This document shows, piece by piece, positions 7,269 to 15,198 of a DNA stretch of 64,000 bases (position 1 is the stretch's first letter; every line of letters begins with the position of its first letter). Below the pieces are notes generated by a model. It had not been told where the DNA came from and did not search any database. It was given only the letters and a program-made list of their open reading frames with translations. The position numbers and the translations under genes were made by a program. Source of the DNA: Pseudoalteromonas sp. NBT06-2 (lineage in GTDB: Bacteria; Pseudomonadota; Gammaproteobacteria; Enterobacterales; Alteromonadaceae); contig NZ_NQMR01000035.1 of the NCBI RefSeq assembly GCF_002276045.1, forward strand, positions 1-64,000, read 5' to 3'.

Positions 7269-8356
7269 TGAAGTCTTCCTATTTGACACAAGTAGGTAAA
7301 AAGTACTGGCAATACCAAGGTATATATTTTTTAGTTTTTATTGTTACTGTTACATTTTCAAATTTAAAAGTTTTTTCTTCTATTGCCTCCCAAGGTTTTA
7401 TCATTTCTTACTCAATATCTACGATAATTAGCATGTTCTTTTGTGTTCATGTTATTACTAGAGGCATTTATAAATATGCTGAAAAAAGAAGCTATGGCAT
7501 TTTCAACAATATTTTGTGGCTATTATTGAACTCAATTATTTGCGCAACCGTTTATCTATTATTAGATTTTACATTTTATCTATTAAGCTCAGCTTCGCTT
7601 ACATTTAAGGATATTTTTGAAGCTCTTAATGTTCAAAACTCTGACAATTTACCATTTTGGTTACAATTCTTTATGCAGTGGTCAGGATATTGGACAACAA
7701 TAGGCATGTGGTTAATCATCTATAGCTTTATTTCATCAAGTCGTTTCTATAAAAAACTGAAAGAACAAAGTGATAGCCAAGAATTGAAACTGTTACTAAA
7801 TCAAATTAATCCCGAGTTTTTATATGCGACTATGGATGCAATTAAAACTTCCATTGATAAAGATACGGAATTAGCTGCTGATATTATTACGCAAGCTTCT
7901 GAACTATTTAGGTATAATTTATTATCAAGTAAAAATAATCATGCCGATATAAACGAAGAATTAACCAGCCTAAATAACTATTTAAGCTTATTAAAAGAGC
8001 AAAACCGTTCACCTGAAACCATACATATTTCACTAAATAACCAAGAAGATATACCTAACTTACCCGCCATGAGCATGATTTTTATGTTGTCACACATTTT
8101 AAATAATGCTAAAAATCAAACTCATGCACTCAGTATTGACGGCGCTATCACTAATAATAACTATAAAATTGAAATGTTACATACTTCAGCTAAAAAGTAT
8201 AAATCAGATTTCAGCTACCTTAAAAATTTACGCCTTAGGCTACAATATATGTATCAAGGTAAAGCACAGTTAAATGTTAAAAAAGACAGGCAAAGTCATA
8301 AACTCATTTTAATATTGCCTTTAGTGATTAATTCAGTGACTAGTTCAGATCAATGA
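7268..8356 (+). CDS. LytS-type membrane pseudokinase (His replaced by Glu)
   Basis: This 362-aa protein has the same layout as the preceding kinase: four hydrophobic segments in the first 155 residues, then a His_kinase-like region. The acceptor block reads NQINPEFLYATMDAIK, with Glu183 at the place of the phospho-accepting His. An Asn corresponding to the N-box remains (ILNNAKNQ, about 278-285), but the glycine-rich ATP lid motif is absent. It should therefore neither autophosphorylate nor accept phosphate, yet a conserved SELFRYNLLSS stretch shows clear paralogy. It is translationally coupled (TAATG) to the active kinase. A role as a heterodimer partner or additional sensor is plausible; this is inference. 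It looks maintained as a full-length frame rather than decaying. Confidence 0.8.
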   Translation: MKSSYLTQVGKKYWQYQGIYFLVFIVTVTFSNLKVFSSIASQGFIISYSISTIISMFFCVHVITRGIYKYAEKRSYGIFNNILWLLLNSIICATVYLLLDFTFYLLSSASLTFKDIFEALNVQNSDNLPFWLQFFMQWSGYWTTIGMWLIIYSFISSSRFYKKLKEQSDSQELKLLLNQINPEFLYATMDAIKTSIDKDTELAADIITQASELFRYNLLSSKNNHADINEELTSLNNYLSLLKEQNRSPETIHISLNNQEDIPNLPAMSMIFMLSHILNNAKNQTHALSIDGAITNNNYKIEMLHTSAKKYKSDFSYLKNLRLRLQYMYQGKAQLNVKKDRQSHKLILILPLVINSVTSSDQ

Positions 8357-8486
8357 CCATTTAACACTGATATTAACCCTTTATCATTTAACATTTGGAA
8401 AAAAACAATTTTAAATTTAAACTCAAGTAAAAATAAAATAAACATGACCACAATTTATTTACGAGAAAATATGGATAAAGCTATTT

Positions 8487-9038
8487 ATGTTCAATAAACA
8501 ACCTGATTCAGCACTTAATCCTCATTTCATATTTAATAGTATGAATGCAATTCGCTATACCATTTTTCAGGATCAGGACAAAGCCAGTGAACTACTCAGC
8601 GAATTAGCGCATCTATTACGTTATAAATTATCCGATGGTAAAATTGCCACATCGGTACAAAATGAATTAAGCCATATCACACAATATTTAAGTCTTGAGC
8701 AGTTACGTTTAGAAGAACGCATTACAGTTAAGTTAGATGGTATGCATTTAGGTGAGTATTTAAAACTACCTAGCTCTGTTTTATTACCTATAGTCGAAAA
8801 GTTATTACATGAAAAAGATGTATATTCCGTTTTTGAAAATACACTTAACTTAACCTGCTCTACAACTAATTCTGGGATTTTATTTTCACTATGCTTAGAG
8901 CAAGCCCCAAAATTAAAGCAAGGCGATATCGACTTTAGCAATGAGCTATCATCACTAGATGGTGCAGTGAAATATACATTAAAACAAGAATTAACAATTA
9001 ACAGCTACAAGATGGAGTTAGAGCTTAATAAGCTTTAA
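8487..9038 (+). CDS. Soluble LytS-like protein with His but degenerate ATP site
   Basis: This 183-aa protein begins almost directly at the kinase acceptor block (SALNPHFIFNSMNAIRYTIF, His at residue 13) and has no membrane segments. The dimerisation helices continue to YLSLEQLRLEERI. The region that should hold the N-box reads VEKLLHEKDV, with Lys for the essential Asn, and no glycine-rich motif follows. It therefore probably cannot bind ATP normally but could still accept phosphate on His13 or dimerise with the full kinase. A 130-bp spacer separates it from the pseudokinase, and 8 bases separate it from the LytTR regulator. An 8-codon reading frame (8471-8497) overlaps its start. Whether it is functional or a truncated relic is open. 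Confidence 0.75.
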   Translation: MFNKQPDSALNPHFIFNSMNAIRYTIFQDQDKASELLSELAHLLRYKLSDGKIATSVQNELSHITQYLSLEQLRLEERITVKLDGMHLGEYLKLPSSVLLPIVEKLLHEKDVYSVFENTLNLTCSTTNSGILFSLCLEQAPKLKQGDIDFSNELSSLDGAVKYTLKQELTINSYKMELELNKL

Positions 9039-9046
9039 ATAAAAAA

Positions 9047-9772
9047 ATGACAAGTATGAAAGTGATTATTGTAGATGATGAACGTTTAGCAAGAAACGAA
9101 TTAAAGCGTCTATTATCAAAGCATTCTAACATTGAAATTATTGATGAAGCTAAAAATGCAGACGAAGCAGCTATAAAAATAAAAGAACAGCAACCTGATG
9201 CCATATTTTTAGATATTCATATGCCAGGTTCAACTGGATTAGAGCTTGCTGAATCTTTAGGCGATGACGTAAACATTATTTTTTGTACTGCTTACGATCA
9301 GTTTGCGGTTGATGCCTTTTCTTTAAATGCAATGGACTATTTAGTCAAACCTGTAAACCCAGAAAGACTTTCAGATGCTATCGCCAAATTAGAAATCAGA
9401 CTTGAGCAATCAAAAAAACAAACCAGCTTACCTGATGATCACAAATTGATGGTGAAATATGGCGAAACTATGCGAATTATTCCACTAAGTGATATTATTC
9501 GTTTTGAATCTATTGGTAACCATGCCGCCATTTATACACCTCACGGTAAAGCATTTTTACACAGCTCACTTAATAAAATAGAAGCGAAGCTAGATGCTAA
9601 CCATTACTTTAGAGCGAGCCGTTCAGACATAATTCGTTTAGATGCAATCGAAAGCATGGAACAAGCAATTAGTTATGGTTTAGAGGCTAAATTAAGCAAT
9701 GGTCAAACGATTGAAATCTCTCGACGACAAGCGACTAAACTCAAACAGCTTTTAGAATTTACACAACTTTAA
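9047..9772 (+). CDS. LytTR-family response regulator
   Basis: This is a two-component transcription regulator of 241 aa. The N-terminal receiver domain has the acidic pair at D10-D11, phospho-acceptor D56 in AIFLDIHMPGSTG, and the conserved Lys in DYLVKPVNPERL. The C-terminal LytTR DNA-binding domain (about 130-235) includes IIRFESIGNHAAIYT, HYFRASRSDIIRLDAI and IEISRRQATKLK. It lies 8 bases after the soluble kinase-like gene and is presumably phosphorylated by the intact kinase at 6186. The start is uncertain: a second ATG (MKVIIVDDE) lies 9 bases downstream and neither has a good ribosome site, suggesting coupling to the upstream gene. Targets are unknown; autoregulation is possible through the 6088-6136 repeats. 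Confidence 0.92.
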   Translation: MTSMKVIIVDDERLARNELKRLLSKHSNIEIIDEAKNADEAAIKIKEQQPDAIFLDIHMPGSTGLELAESLGDDVNIIFCTAYDQFAVDAFSLNAMDYLVKPVNPERLSDAIAKLEIRLEQSKKQTSLPDDHKLMVKYGETMRIIPLSDIIRFESIGNHAAIYTPHGKAFLHSSLNKIEAKLDANHYFRASRSDIIRLDAIESMEQAISYGLEAKLSNGQTIEISRRQATKLKQLLEFTQL

Positions 9773-9777
9773 AAAAC

Positions 9778-9801
9778 AAAAATGAGATTGGCTCATTTTT
9801 T
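9778..9801 (+). terminator. Intrinsic terminator after the LytTR gene
   Basis: The stem aatgag/ctcatt (9781-9786 and 9792-9797), flanked by A and T runs, lies directly after the stop codon of the regulator and is followed by a T-rich stretch. Confidence 0.65.
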
Positions 9802-9806
9802 ATTTT

Positions 9807-9935
9807 TATACCCATGCTAAATGGGTATATACACAAACCACTTCAAGATGCAGGATTCAGTTGAAATTAGAAACGCTTAGGGCAAGACATTGATTGTAGA
9901 GAATGGTTATTCCCTTTTCAAGATCAATAACGCAG
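9807..9935. repeat. Possible dispersed intergenic repeat
   Basis: The gap between the LytTR terminator and the peptidase start (about 255 bp) begins with a perfect 9-bp hairpin (tatacccat 9807-9815, atgggtata 9821-9829). A non-coding stretch follows with internal small dyads (attgat and atcaat near 9892 and 9924). No promoter or reading frame stands out in it. Its texture resembles dispersed palindromic intergenic elements common in marine gammaproteobacteria. I did not find a second copy in this window. Confidence 0.3.
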
Positions 9936-10057
9936 CTTAAAGATTTTTCTCATTAACGCTAACTTTAACGCGTTTATTGGTGATCAGTCTCAAGGGTTTT
10001 GCGGTTATAAACGGGATATTGCATGCTAATGTCACTTTGATATATTTAGGAAACACC

Positions 10058-11584
10058 ATGAAACTGGTTAAAACCCTTAGTTTTATCGCTTTATGCACAG
10101 TTAATACGACTTGGGCCACGACTCAGAACAATATAGAAAATAATAACAGACGAATAGAAGCAGATAGTACTGTTATTACTGAGCATAAAGTAAAAATATT
10201 AGGCGAAAAAATAGCTTATAGCACAACGACCGGAACTCAACCAGTATGGGACGAGAAAGGTAATGCGGTTGCTAGCTTACATTACAGCTATTACCAGAAA
10301 AAAGGTGTAAAAAATAAAGCAAAGCGCCCATTACTCATTTCATTTAATGGTGGTCCAGGTTCGGCATCGGTATGGATGCATTTAGCCTATACAGGTCCTC
10401 GTGTATTAAACATTGACAATGAAGGCTACCCAGTACAGCCATATGGTGTGCAAGATAACCCTTTTTCAGTATTAGATATCACTGATATTTTATATGTAAA
10501 CCCAGTTAATACAGGTTACTCACGCATTTTAGAAAACGAAAAAGGTAAACTACCTTCAAAAGCAAAGCAAAAAGAAATGTTTTTTGGGGTTAACGCCGAC
10601 GTAAAATATTTAGCACAATGGGTAAATACCTTTGTTAGCCGTCATGATCGTTGGTTATCTCCTAAATTTTTAATTGGTGAAAGCTATGGTACAACGCGTG
10701 TATCGGGTTTAGCACTTGAACTACAAAACCGGCAATGGATGTATTTAAATGGTGTTGTTTTAGTATCACCAACAGATATTGGCATTAGACGTGATGGCCC
10801 AGTAAAAGCAGCTAACCGCTTACCTTACTTCACTGCAGCTGCTTGGTATCACAAGGCATTAACAAGTGATTTACAGCAGCAAGATTTAGAAGCACTTTTA
10901 CCAGAAGTAGAAGCTTTTACAGTTAATGAGCTTATCCCAGCTATTGCTAAAGGTGGCTTCATTTCATCTGATGAAAAACAAAAAACCATCAAAAAAGTGG
11001 CTCATTACTCAGGTCTTTCTGAAACATTTGTAGCGAAAAATAACTTAGATATACCAGTATCTTTCTTTTGGAAAGAATTACTTCGTGATCAAGGTGTTAC
11101 TTTAGGACGCCTAGATTCTCGTTACCTAGGTATAGATAAACGTGACACAGGTGAACGTCCAGATTACTCAGCAGAGTTAACGTCTTGGTTACACTCTTTC
11201 ACCCCAGCAATAAACTATTATTTACGTGAAGAGTTAAACTATAAAACAGATCTTAAATACAATATGTTTGGCCCTGTTCACCCTTGGGATCGTACTAAAA
11301 ACAAAACAGGTGAAAACTTACGTCAAGCTATGGCGCAAAACCCATACTTAAATGTAATGTTCCAAGCCGGTTATTATGATGGTGCAACAAACTACTTTGA
11401 TGCTAAATATACTTTATGGCAGTTAGACCCAAGCGGAAAAATGAAAGACCGAATGAGCTTTAAAGGTTATAGAAGTGGCCATATGATGTATTTACGTCGT
11501 GCTGATTTAGAAAGCTCAAACCAAGACTTAAGAGAATTTATTGAGTCGTCTTTACCTAAAAAAGGCGAATCAGCTAAATACTAG
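10058..11584 (+). CDS. Exported S10-family serine carboxypeptidase-like protein
   Basis: This is a secreted alpha/beta-hydrolase peptidase of family S10 (508 aa). I chose the ATG at 10058, although the frame is open from 9977, because AGGA lies 7 bases upstream and the start gives a signal peptide (MKLVKTLSFIALCTVNTTWA, cleavage near residue 20). The catalytic framework is visible: the oxyanion segment SFNGGPGSASVWMHLAYTGP near residue 95-114, the nucleophile Ser209 in IGESYGTTR, an Asp in GYYDGATNYFD, and the His in YRSGHMMYLR near the C-terminus. Family members release C-terminal amino acids at acid pH. It is monocistronic, with its own terminator. A role in periplasmic peptide scavenging is likely; the exact substrate is unknown. 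Confidence 0.88.
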   Translation: MKLVKTLSFIALCTVNTTWATTQNNIENNNRRIEADSTVITEHKVKILGEKIAYSTTTGTQPVWDEKGNAVASLHYSYYQKKGVKNKAKRPLLISFNGGPGSASVWMHLAYTGPRVLNIDNEGYPVQPYGVQDNPFSVLDITDILYVNPVNTGYSRILENEKGKLPSKAKQKEMFFGVNADVKYLAQWVNTFVSRHDRWLSPKFLIGESYGTTRVSGLALELQNRQWMYLNGVVLVSPTDIGIRRDGPVKAANRLPYFTAAAWYHKALTSDLQQQDLEALLPEVEAFTVNELIPAIAKGGFISSDEKQKTIKKVAHYSGLSETFVAKNNLDIPVSFFWKELLRDQGVTLGRLDSRYLGIDKRDTGERPDYSAELTSWLHSFTPAINYYLREELNYKTDLKYNMFGPVHPWDRTKNKTGENLRQAMAQNPYLNVMFQAGYYDGATNYFDAKYTLWQLDPSGKMKDRMSFKGYRSGHMMYLRRADLESSNQDLREFIESSLPKKGESAKY

Positions 11585-11601
11585 CTTTTGCACCTTCTTC
11601 A

Positions 11602-11630
11602 AAAAGCCGATATTCAATCGGCTTTTATTA
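11602..11630 (+). terminator. Intrinsic terminator after the S10 peptidase
   Basis: A perfect 10-bp stem (aaaagccgat 11602-11611, atcggctttt 11617-11626) with a 5-nt loop is followed by T-rich sequence 17 bases past the stop codon. Confidence 0.85.
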
Positions 11631-11743
11631 TATTTAAATAATAGCTTATACCCATATCCACTTTAATTTTATTTAGACAACTGACATAAACCCTATATAA
11701 TTTCTATATTACTAACACAAACATGAATATCGAGATAAACTTC

Positions 11744-12310
11744 ATGAGTTTAAGCTTTAAAATAATTTTTAAATCATTATCTAGTAAGCTTAGTGAACTG
11801 CAAGCTAAAGATATTTTACAAACTAAATTAAAGTTAAGTTCTGCAGTCGCTGATAAATTCTTACAAGGCGAGGAGGTATTTAATGCTATTAGCCAAGAAA
11901 AAGCCCTAAAACAACAAAATATTTTTGCAACTATGGGCATTAATGTCAATATTATTGATATCACTGCAAATGTAAATAAAGTCGATGATCAGCAAAGCAA
12001 CTCTGCGATTAGTCAAGCTGAAAAAGATGCAAAAATCATGAGTGCACTTGATTACATCACGACAAGTTTAATTAGATTAGAAGAAAAAGTAGATGAGCTG
12101 TCTCAAAATACATCCGAACAACTCCCTTCTTTAGATGATGAAAATGAACTATTAGAAACATCTGAACCTTTAGAGTTTGATGAGGACTTTGATTCACCTA
12201 TAAAAAAAGGATCTAGTCGATTATTTTTAACGATTATTTCTTGTATTCTTTTAATCTTACTTATCGCGCTTGGCATTAGCTTCGCTTACCCTGATTTATT
12301 AAAGTTTTAA
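11744..12310 (+). CDS. Uncharacterised protein with a C-terminal membrane anchor
   Basis: I do not recognise this family. The protein (188 aa from the ATG at 11744; an upstream in-frame ATG at 11723 lacks a ribosome site) has a helical N-terminal half with LQAKDILQTKLKLSSAVADKFLQGE. A probable coiled-coil (LIRLEEKVDELSQNTS) and a strongly acidic stretch (LDDENELLETSEPLEFDEDFD) follow. It ends with a single hydrophobic segment (about 20 residues, LFLTIISCILLILLIALGISF) after a basic KKGSSR. This looks like a tail-anchored inner-membrane protein with its body in the cytoplasm. It lies 11 bases before the 5-formyl-THF cyclo-ligase gene, so the two may be co-transcribed. No function is assigned. 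Confidence 0.6.
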   Translation: MSLSFKIIFKSLSSKLSELQAKDILQTKLKLSSAVADKFLQGEEVFNAISQEKALKQQNIFATMGINVNIIDITANVNKVDDQQSNSAISQAEKDAKIMSALDYITTSLIRLEEKVDELSQNTSEQLPSLDDENELLETSEPLEFDEDFDSPIKKGSSRLFLTIISCILLILLIALGISFAYPDLLKF

Positions 12311-12321
12311 GTGGTCATACC

Positions 12322-12903
12322 TTGAAAAGAACTGAAATTAGAGACGTAATTAGAAAAAAGCGCAATTCATTATCATCTAAAGAACAAAGAAATGCAGAAA
12401 ACGCCGTGAAAGTGAATTTATCTCAACTATTAAATAGCTATAAAAACGCTAAGATAGCGGTATATTTAAGTAATGATGGCGAACTAAACACCTCAAGTTT
12501 AATTGATAAAATACAAATAGATAACCACGAAGTTTACCTGCCCGTTTTACATCCATTCACAAGCGGAAATTTGCTGTTTCAGAAGTATGAAAAAAACTCA
12601 CCCATGAAGGCTAATCGCTATGGTATCTTTGAACCCGAATTAAATTGCAGTCATGTATGTCCTGTTAGTGAGTTGGATATTATATTTACGCCATTGGTGG
12701 CTTTTGATGATTCAGGTAATCGATTAGGTATGGGTGGTGGATTTTACGACCGCACATTAGCTAGGTTTTATAAAGAAGGTTGGCAAAAACCACTATTAGT
12801 TGGCATTGCACATAATTGCCAAAAAGTAGCACAATTGCCAACTGAAAGTTGGGATATTCCACTAAAAACCATAGTAACCCCTGAAAAACTCTACCGTTGG
12901 TAA
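12322..12903 (+). CDS. fau: 5-formyltetrahydrofolate cyclo-ligase
   Basis: This cytosolic folate enzyme converts 5-formyl-THF to 5,10-methenyl-THF using ATP. The family signature near the C-terminus is clear: PLVAFDDSGNRLGMGGGFYD followed by RTLARF. The N-terminal basic helix (IRDVIRKKRNSLSSKEQ) and the segment GELNTSSLIDKI are also typical. At 193 aa it has normal length. The start appears to be TTG at 12322, since no in-frame ATG or GTG lies nearby upstream. In enterobacteria this gene follows zapA and 6S RNA; neither is upstream here, where the neighbour is the tail-anchored unknown protein. Confidence 0.9.
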   Translation: MKRTEIRDVIRKKRNSLSSKEQRNAENAVKVNLSQLLNSYKNAKIAVYLSNDGELNTSSLIDKIQIDNHEVYLPVLHPFTSGNLLFQKYEKNSPMKANRYGIFEPELNCSHVCPVSELDIIFTPLVAFDDSGNRLGMGGGFYDRTLARFYKEGWQKPLLVGIAHNCQKVAQLPTESWDIPLKTIVTPEKLYRW

Positions 12904-12998
12904 TGTAATACTTAGTATAATGCTATAGCAGAAAATACCGTCCTTAATTATAAACTCTGAAGTGTGTTTTAAAATACACTTCAAAGCTGGAGATATAC

Positions 12999-13655
12999 AT
13001 GACGCAAGATGAAATGAAAAAATCAGCTGCTTGGGCTGCGCTAGAATATGTTGAAAAAGACAGCATTGTTGGTGTAGGTACGGGTTCAACCGTGAATCAC
13101 TTTATAGATGCGTTAGGATCAGTAAAAGACAATATTATTGGTGCTGTTTCTAGTTCAGAAGCTTCAACCGAAAAGCTAAAAGCATTAGGTATCGAAATTT
13201 TTGACTTAAATCATGTTGATAATTTAAGTGTATACATAGACGGTGCAGATGAAATTAATCATCAAAGAGACATGATTAAAGGTGGTGGTGCAGCATTAAC
13301 AAGAGAAAAAATTGTCGCTGCTGTTGCTAGAAAGTTCGTTTGTATCGTAGATAGCACAAAACTAGTTGAAGTCATGGGTGAATTTCCATTACCTGTAGAA
13401 GTCATTCCGATGGCTCGCAGTTATGTGGCACGAGAATTAGTAAAGTTAGGCGGAGATCCAACTTATCGTGAAGGTGTTATTACTGATAACGGTAATGTCA
13501 TCCTAGATGTATACAATTTACAGATTACTGATGCTAAAGCATTAGAAGATAAAATTAACCAGATTGTTGGTGTAGTTACAAATGGCTTATTTGCACAACG
13601 CGGTGCGGATATTGTTATTATAGGTACGCCTGACGGTCCACAAGTAATTAAATAA
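12999..13655 (+). CDS. rpiA: Ribose-5-phosphate isomerase A
   Basis: This cytosolic pentose-phosphate enzyme interconverts ribose 5-phosphate and ribulose 5-phosphate. All RpiA landmarks are present in 218 aa: the phosphate loop [15 protein letters not shown] (about residues 26-40), the catalytic acid region [11 protein letters not shown], and the Lys-rich loop [21 protein letters not shown] ribosome site lies 8 bases before the ATG. The order rpiA then serA (20-bp gap) is common in gammaproteobacteria; here both genes face the same way and are probably co-transcribed. A weak hairpin (tgaagtgt/acacttca) lies just upstream of the ribosome site. Confidence 0.96.
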   Translation: MTQDEMKKSAAWAALEYVEKDSIVGVGTGSTVNHFIDALGSVKDNIIGAVSSSEASTEKLKALGIEIFDLNHVDNLSVYIDGADEINHQRDMIKGGGAALTREKIVAAVARKFVCIVDSTKLVEVMGEFPLPVEVIPMARSYVARELVKLGGDPTYREGVITDNGNVILDVYNLQITDAKALEDKINQIVGVVTNGLFAQRGADIVIIGTPDGPQVIK

Positions 13656-13675
13656 TTGATTAATAGGCTCAGGCA

Positions 13676-14905
13676 ATGAACAAAATATCTTTGGCAAAAG
13701 AAAAAATTAAAATTTTATTATTAGAGGGTCTACACCAAAGCGCTGTAGAAACACTAAAACGCAATGGTTACACTAACATTGAGTATGTCAAAACTTCATT
13801 GCCTGAAGCTGAACTTATCGAAAAGATAAAAGATGTCCACTTTGTTGGTATACGCTCGCGCACCCACCTAACATCTGATATTCTAGGTGCAGCAGAAAAA
13901 TTAATCGCTATTGGTTGTTTTTGTATCGGTACTAATCAAGTTGATTTAATTGATGCACAAAAACGTGGTATTGCTGTTTTTAACGCACCATTTTCAAATA
14001 CTCGCTCAGTAGCAGAGTTAGTCTTAGGTCAAGTAATCATGTTACTTCGTGGCATCCCAAAAAGGAATGCTATGGCACATAGAGGTGAATGGTTCAAATC
14101 AGCTGTAGGTTCATTTGAAGCCCGAGGCAAAACGCTAGGTATTATTGGCTACGGCCATATAGGAACTCAGCTGGGTATCATGGCTGAACATATCGGCATG
14201 AATGTTCAATTTTATGATATTGAAGATAAGTTAACTCTTGGTAATACCAATCAAGTACACAGTTTAACAACATTGTTGCAAACTTCTGATGTAATTAGCT
14301 TACACGTACCAGAAACAGCGCAAACTAAAAACCTTATTGGTGCTGCAGAGCTTGAAGTAATGAAACAAGGCGCGATCTTAATAAATGCCTCTCGTGGTAC
14401 TGTTGTTGATATTGATGCTTTAGCGCAAACCTTATCTGAAGATAAATTGGCTGGTGCAGCGATTGATGTATTCCCTCTAGAGCCTAAATCAAATAATGAA
14501 GAGTTTATCTCTCCATTACGCGAGTTTGATAATGTCATTTTAACACCACATGTGGGTGGTTCTACACAAGAAGCACAAGAAAATATCGGCATTGAAGTAG
14601 CCGGAAAATTAGCTAAATACTCTGACAATGGCTCCACTGTATCAGCCGTTAATTTCCCTGAAGTATCATTACCTGAATTACAAGGCCGAAGCCGTTTATT
14701 GCATATTCACGAAAACCACCCAGGTATTTTAACTCAAATAAACCAAGCTTTTGCACAGCACGGTATTAATATCGCTGCACAATACCTACAAACAGATGAA
14801 AATATCGGTTATGTTGTAATTGATGTAAATACAGAACATTCTGAAGTTGCATTAAAAGAGTTACGCGCAATCGAAGGTACAATTAAAGCTCGTATACTTC
14901 ACTAA
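13676..14905 (+). CDS. serA: D-3-phosphoglycerate dehydrogenase
   Basis: This is the first enzyme of serine biosynthesis, oxidising 3-phosphoglycerate with NAD (409 aa, the ACT-domain form like E. coli). The substrate domain carries VGIRSRTHLT. The nucleotide domain has LGIIGYGHIGTQLGIMA. The catalytic Arg, Glu and His lie in INASRGTVVDIDAL, AAIDVFPLEP and LTPHVGGST. The C-terminal ACT domain (about 335-409, HENHPGILTQINQAF) is the site of serine feedback inhibition in the family. It is likely an operon with rpiA, ending at the terminator 24 bases downstream. serB lies about 4 kb further right on the other strand. Confidence 0.97.
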   Translation: MNKISLAKEKIKILLLEGLHQSAVETLKRNGYTNIEYVKTSLPEAELIEKIKDVHFVGIRSRTHLTSDILGAAEKLIAIGCFCIGTNQVDLIDAQKRGIAVFNAPFSNTRSVAELVLGQVIMLLRGIPKRNAMAHRGEWFKSAVGSFEARGKTLGIIGYGHIGTQLGIMAEHIGMNVQFYDIEDKLTLGNTNQVHSLTTLLQTSDVISLHVPETAQTKNLIGAAELEVMKQGAILINASRGTVVDIDALAQTLSEDKLAGAAIDVFPLEPKSNNEEFISPLREFDNVILTPHVGGSTQEAQENIGIEVAGKLAKYSDNGSTVSAVNFPEVSLPELQGRSRLLHIHENHPGILTQINQAFAQHGINIAAQYLQTDENIGYVVIDVNTEHSEVALKELRAIEGTIKARILH

Positions 14906-14928
14906 GCTTGCTTTACAAGTCGTATAAA

Positions 14929-14965
14929 AAACCATACTTGTATTTATTAAGTATGGTTTATTTTT
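14929..14965 (+). terminator. Intrinsic terminator after serA
   Basis: A perfect 11-bp stem (aaaccatactt 14929-14939, aagtatggttt 14949-14959) is followed by a run of five T. The rest of the 293-bp gap up to the next gene (15199) shows nothing I can support. Confidence 0.85.
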
Positions 14966-15198
14966 AGGCCAATAAACATAGTTGTTTTTATAATGAACTT
15001 TGGAAAAGACGAATTGAAGTCTCAATACCAAGCAACATTTAATACAAATATCAATCGCTATTTTGATGGCGCCGTGACTATATTGTGACGTATTACAAAA
15101 CGAATTATCGTAGAGATACACAATATTGACGTGAAAATTCAAATGAAAATGACATTAATGAATTAAATGCGCTTAAAAAAAACGTTTTCATTTTTAAG

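Noticed and set aside
8471..8497. An 8-codon frame overlapping the start of the soluble kinase-like gene, possibly a leader peptide
   Set aside because: Too short and without attenuator-like structure; recorded only as a possible coupling element.
12958..12983. Hairpin tgaagtgt/acacttca between fau and rpiA as a terminator
   Set aside because: No T run follows in either direction close enough; it may be an mRNA 5' structure.
14993..15088. A 31-codon plus-strand frame in the gap after serA
   Set aside because: No ribosome site, no recognisable family and very short; probably chance.
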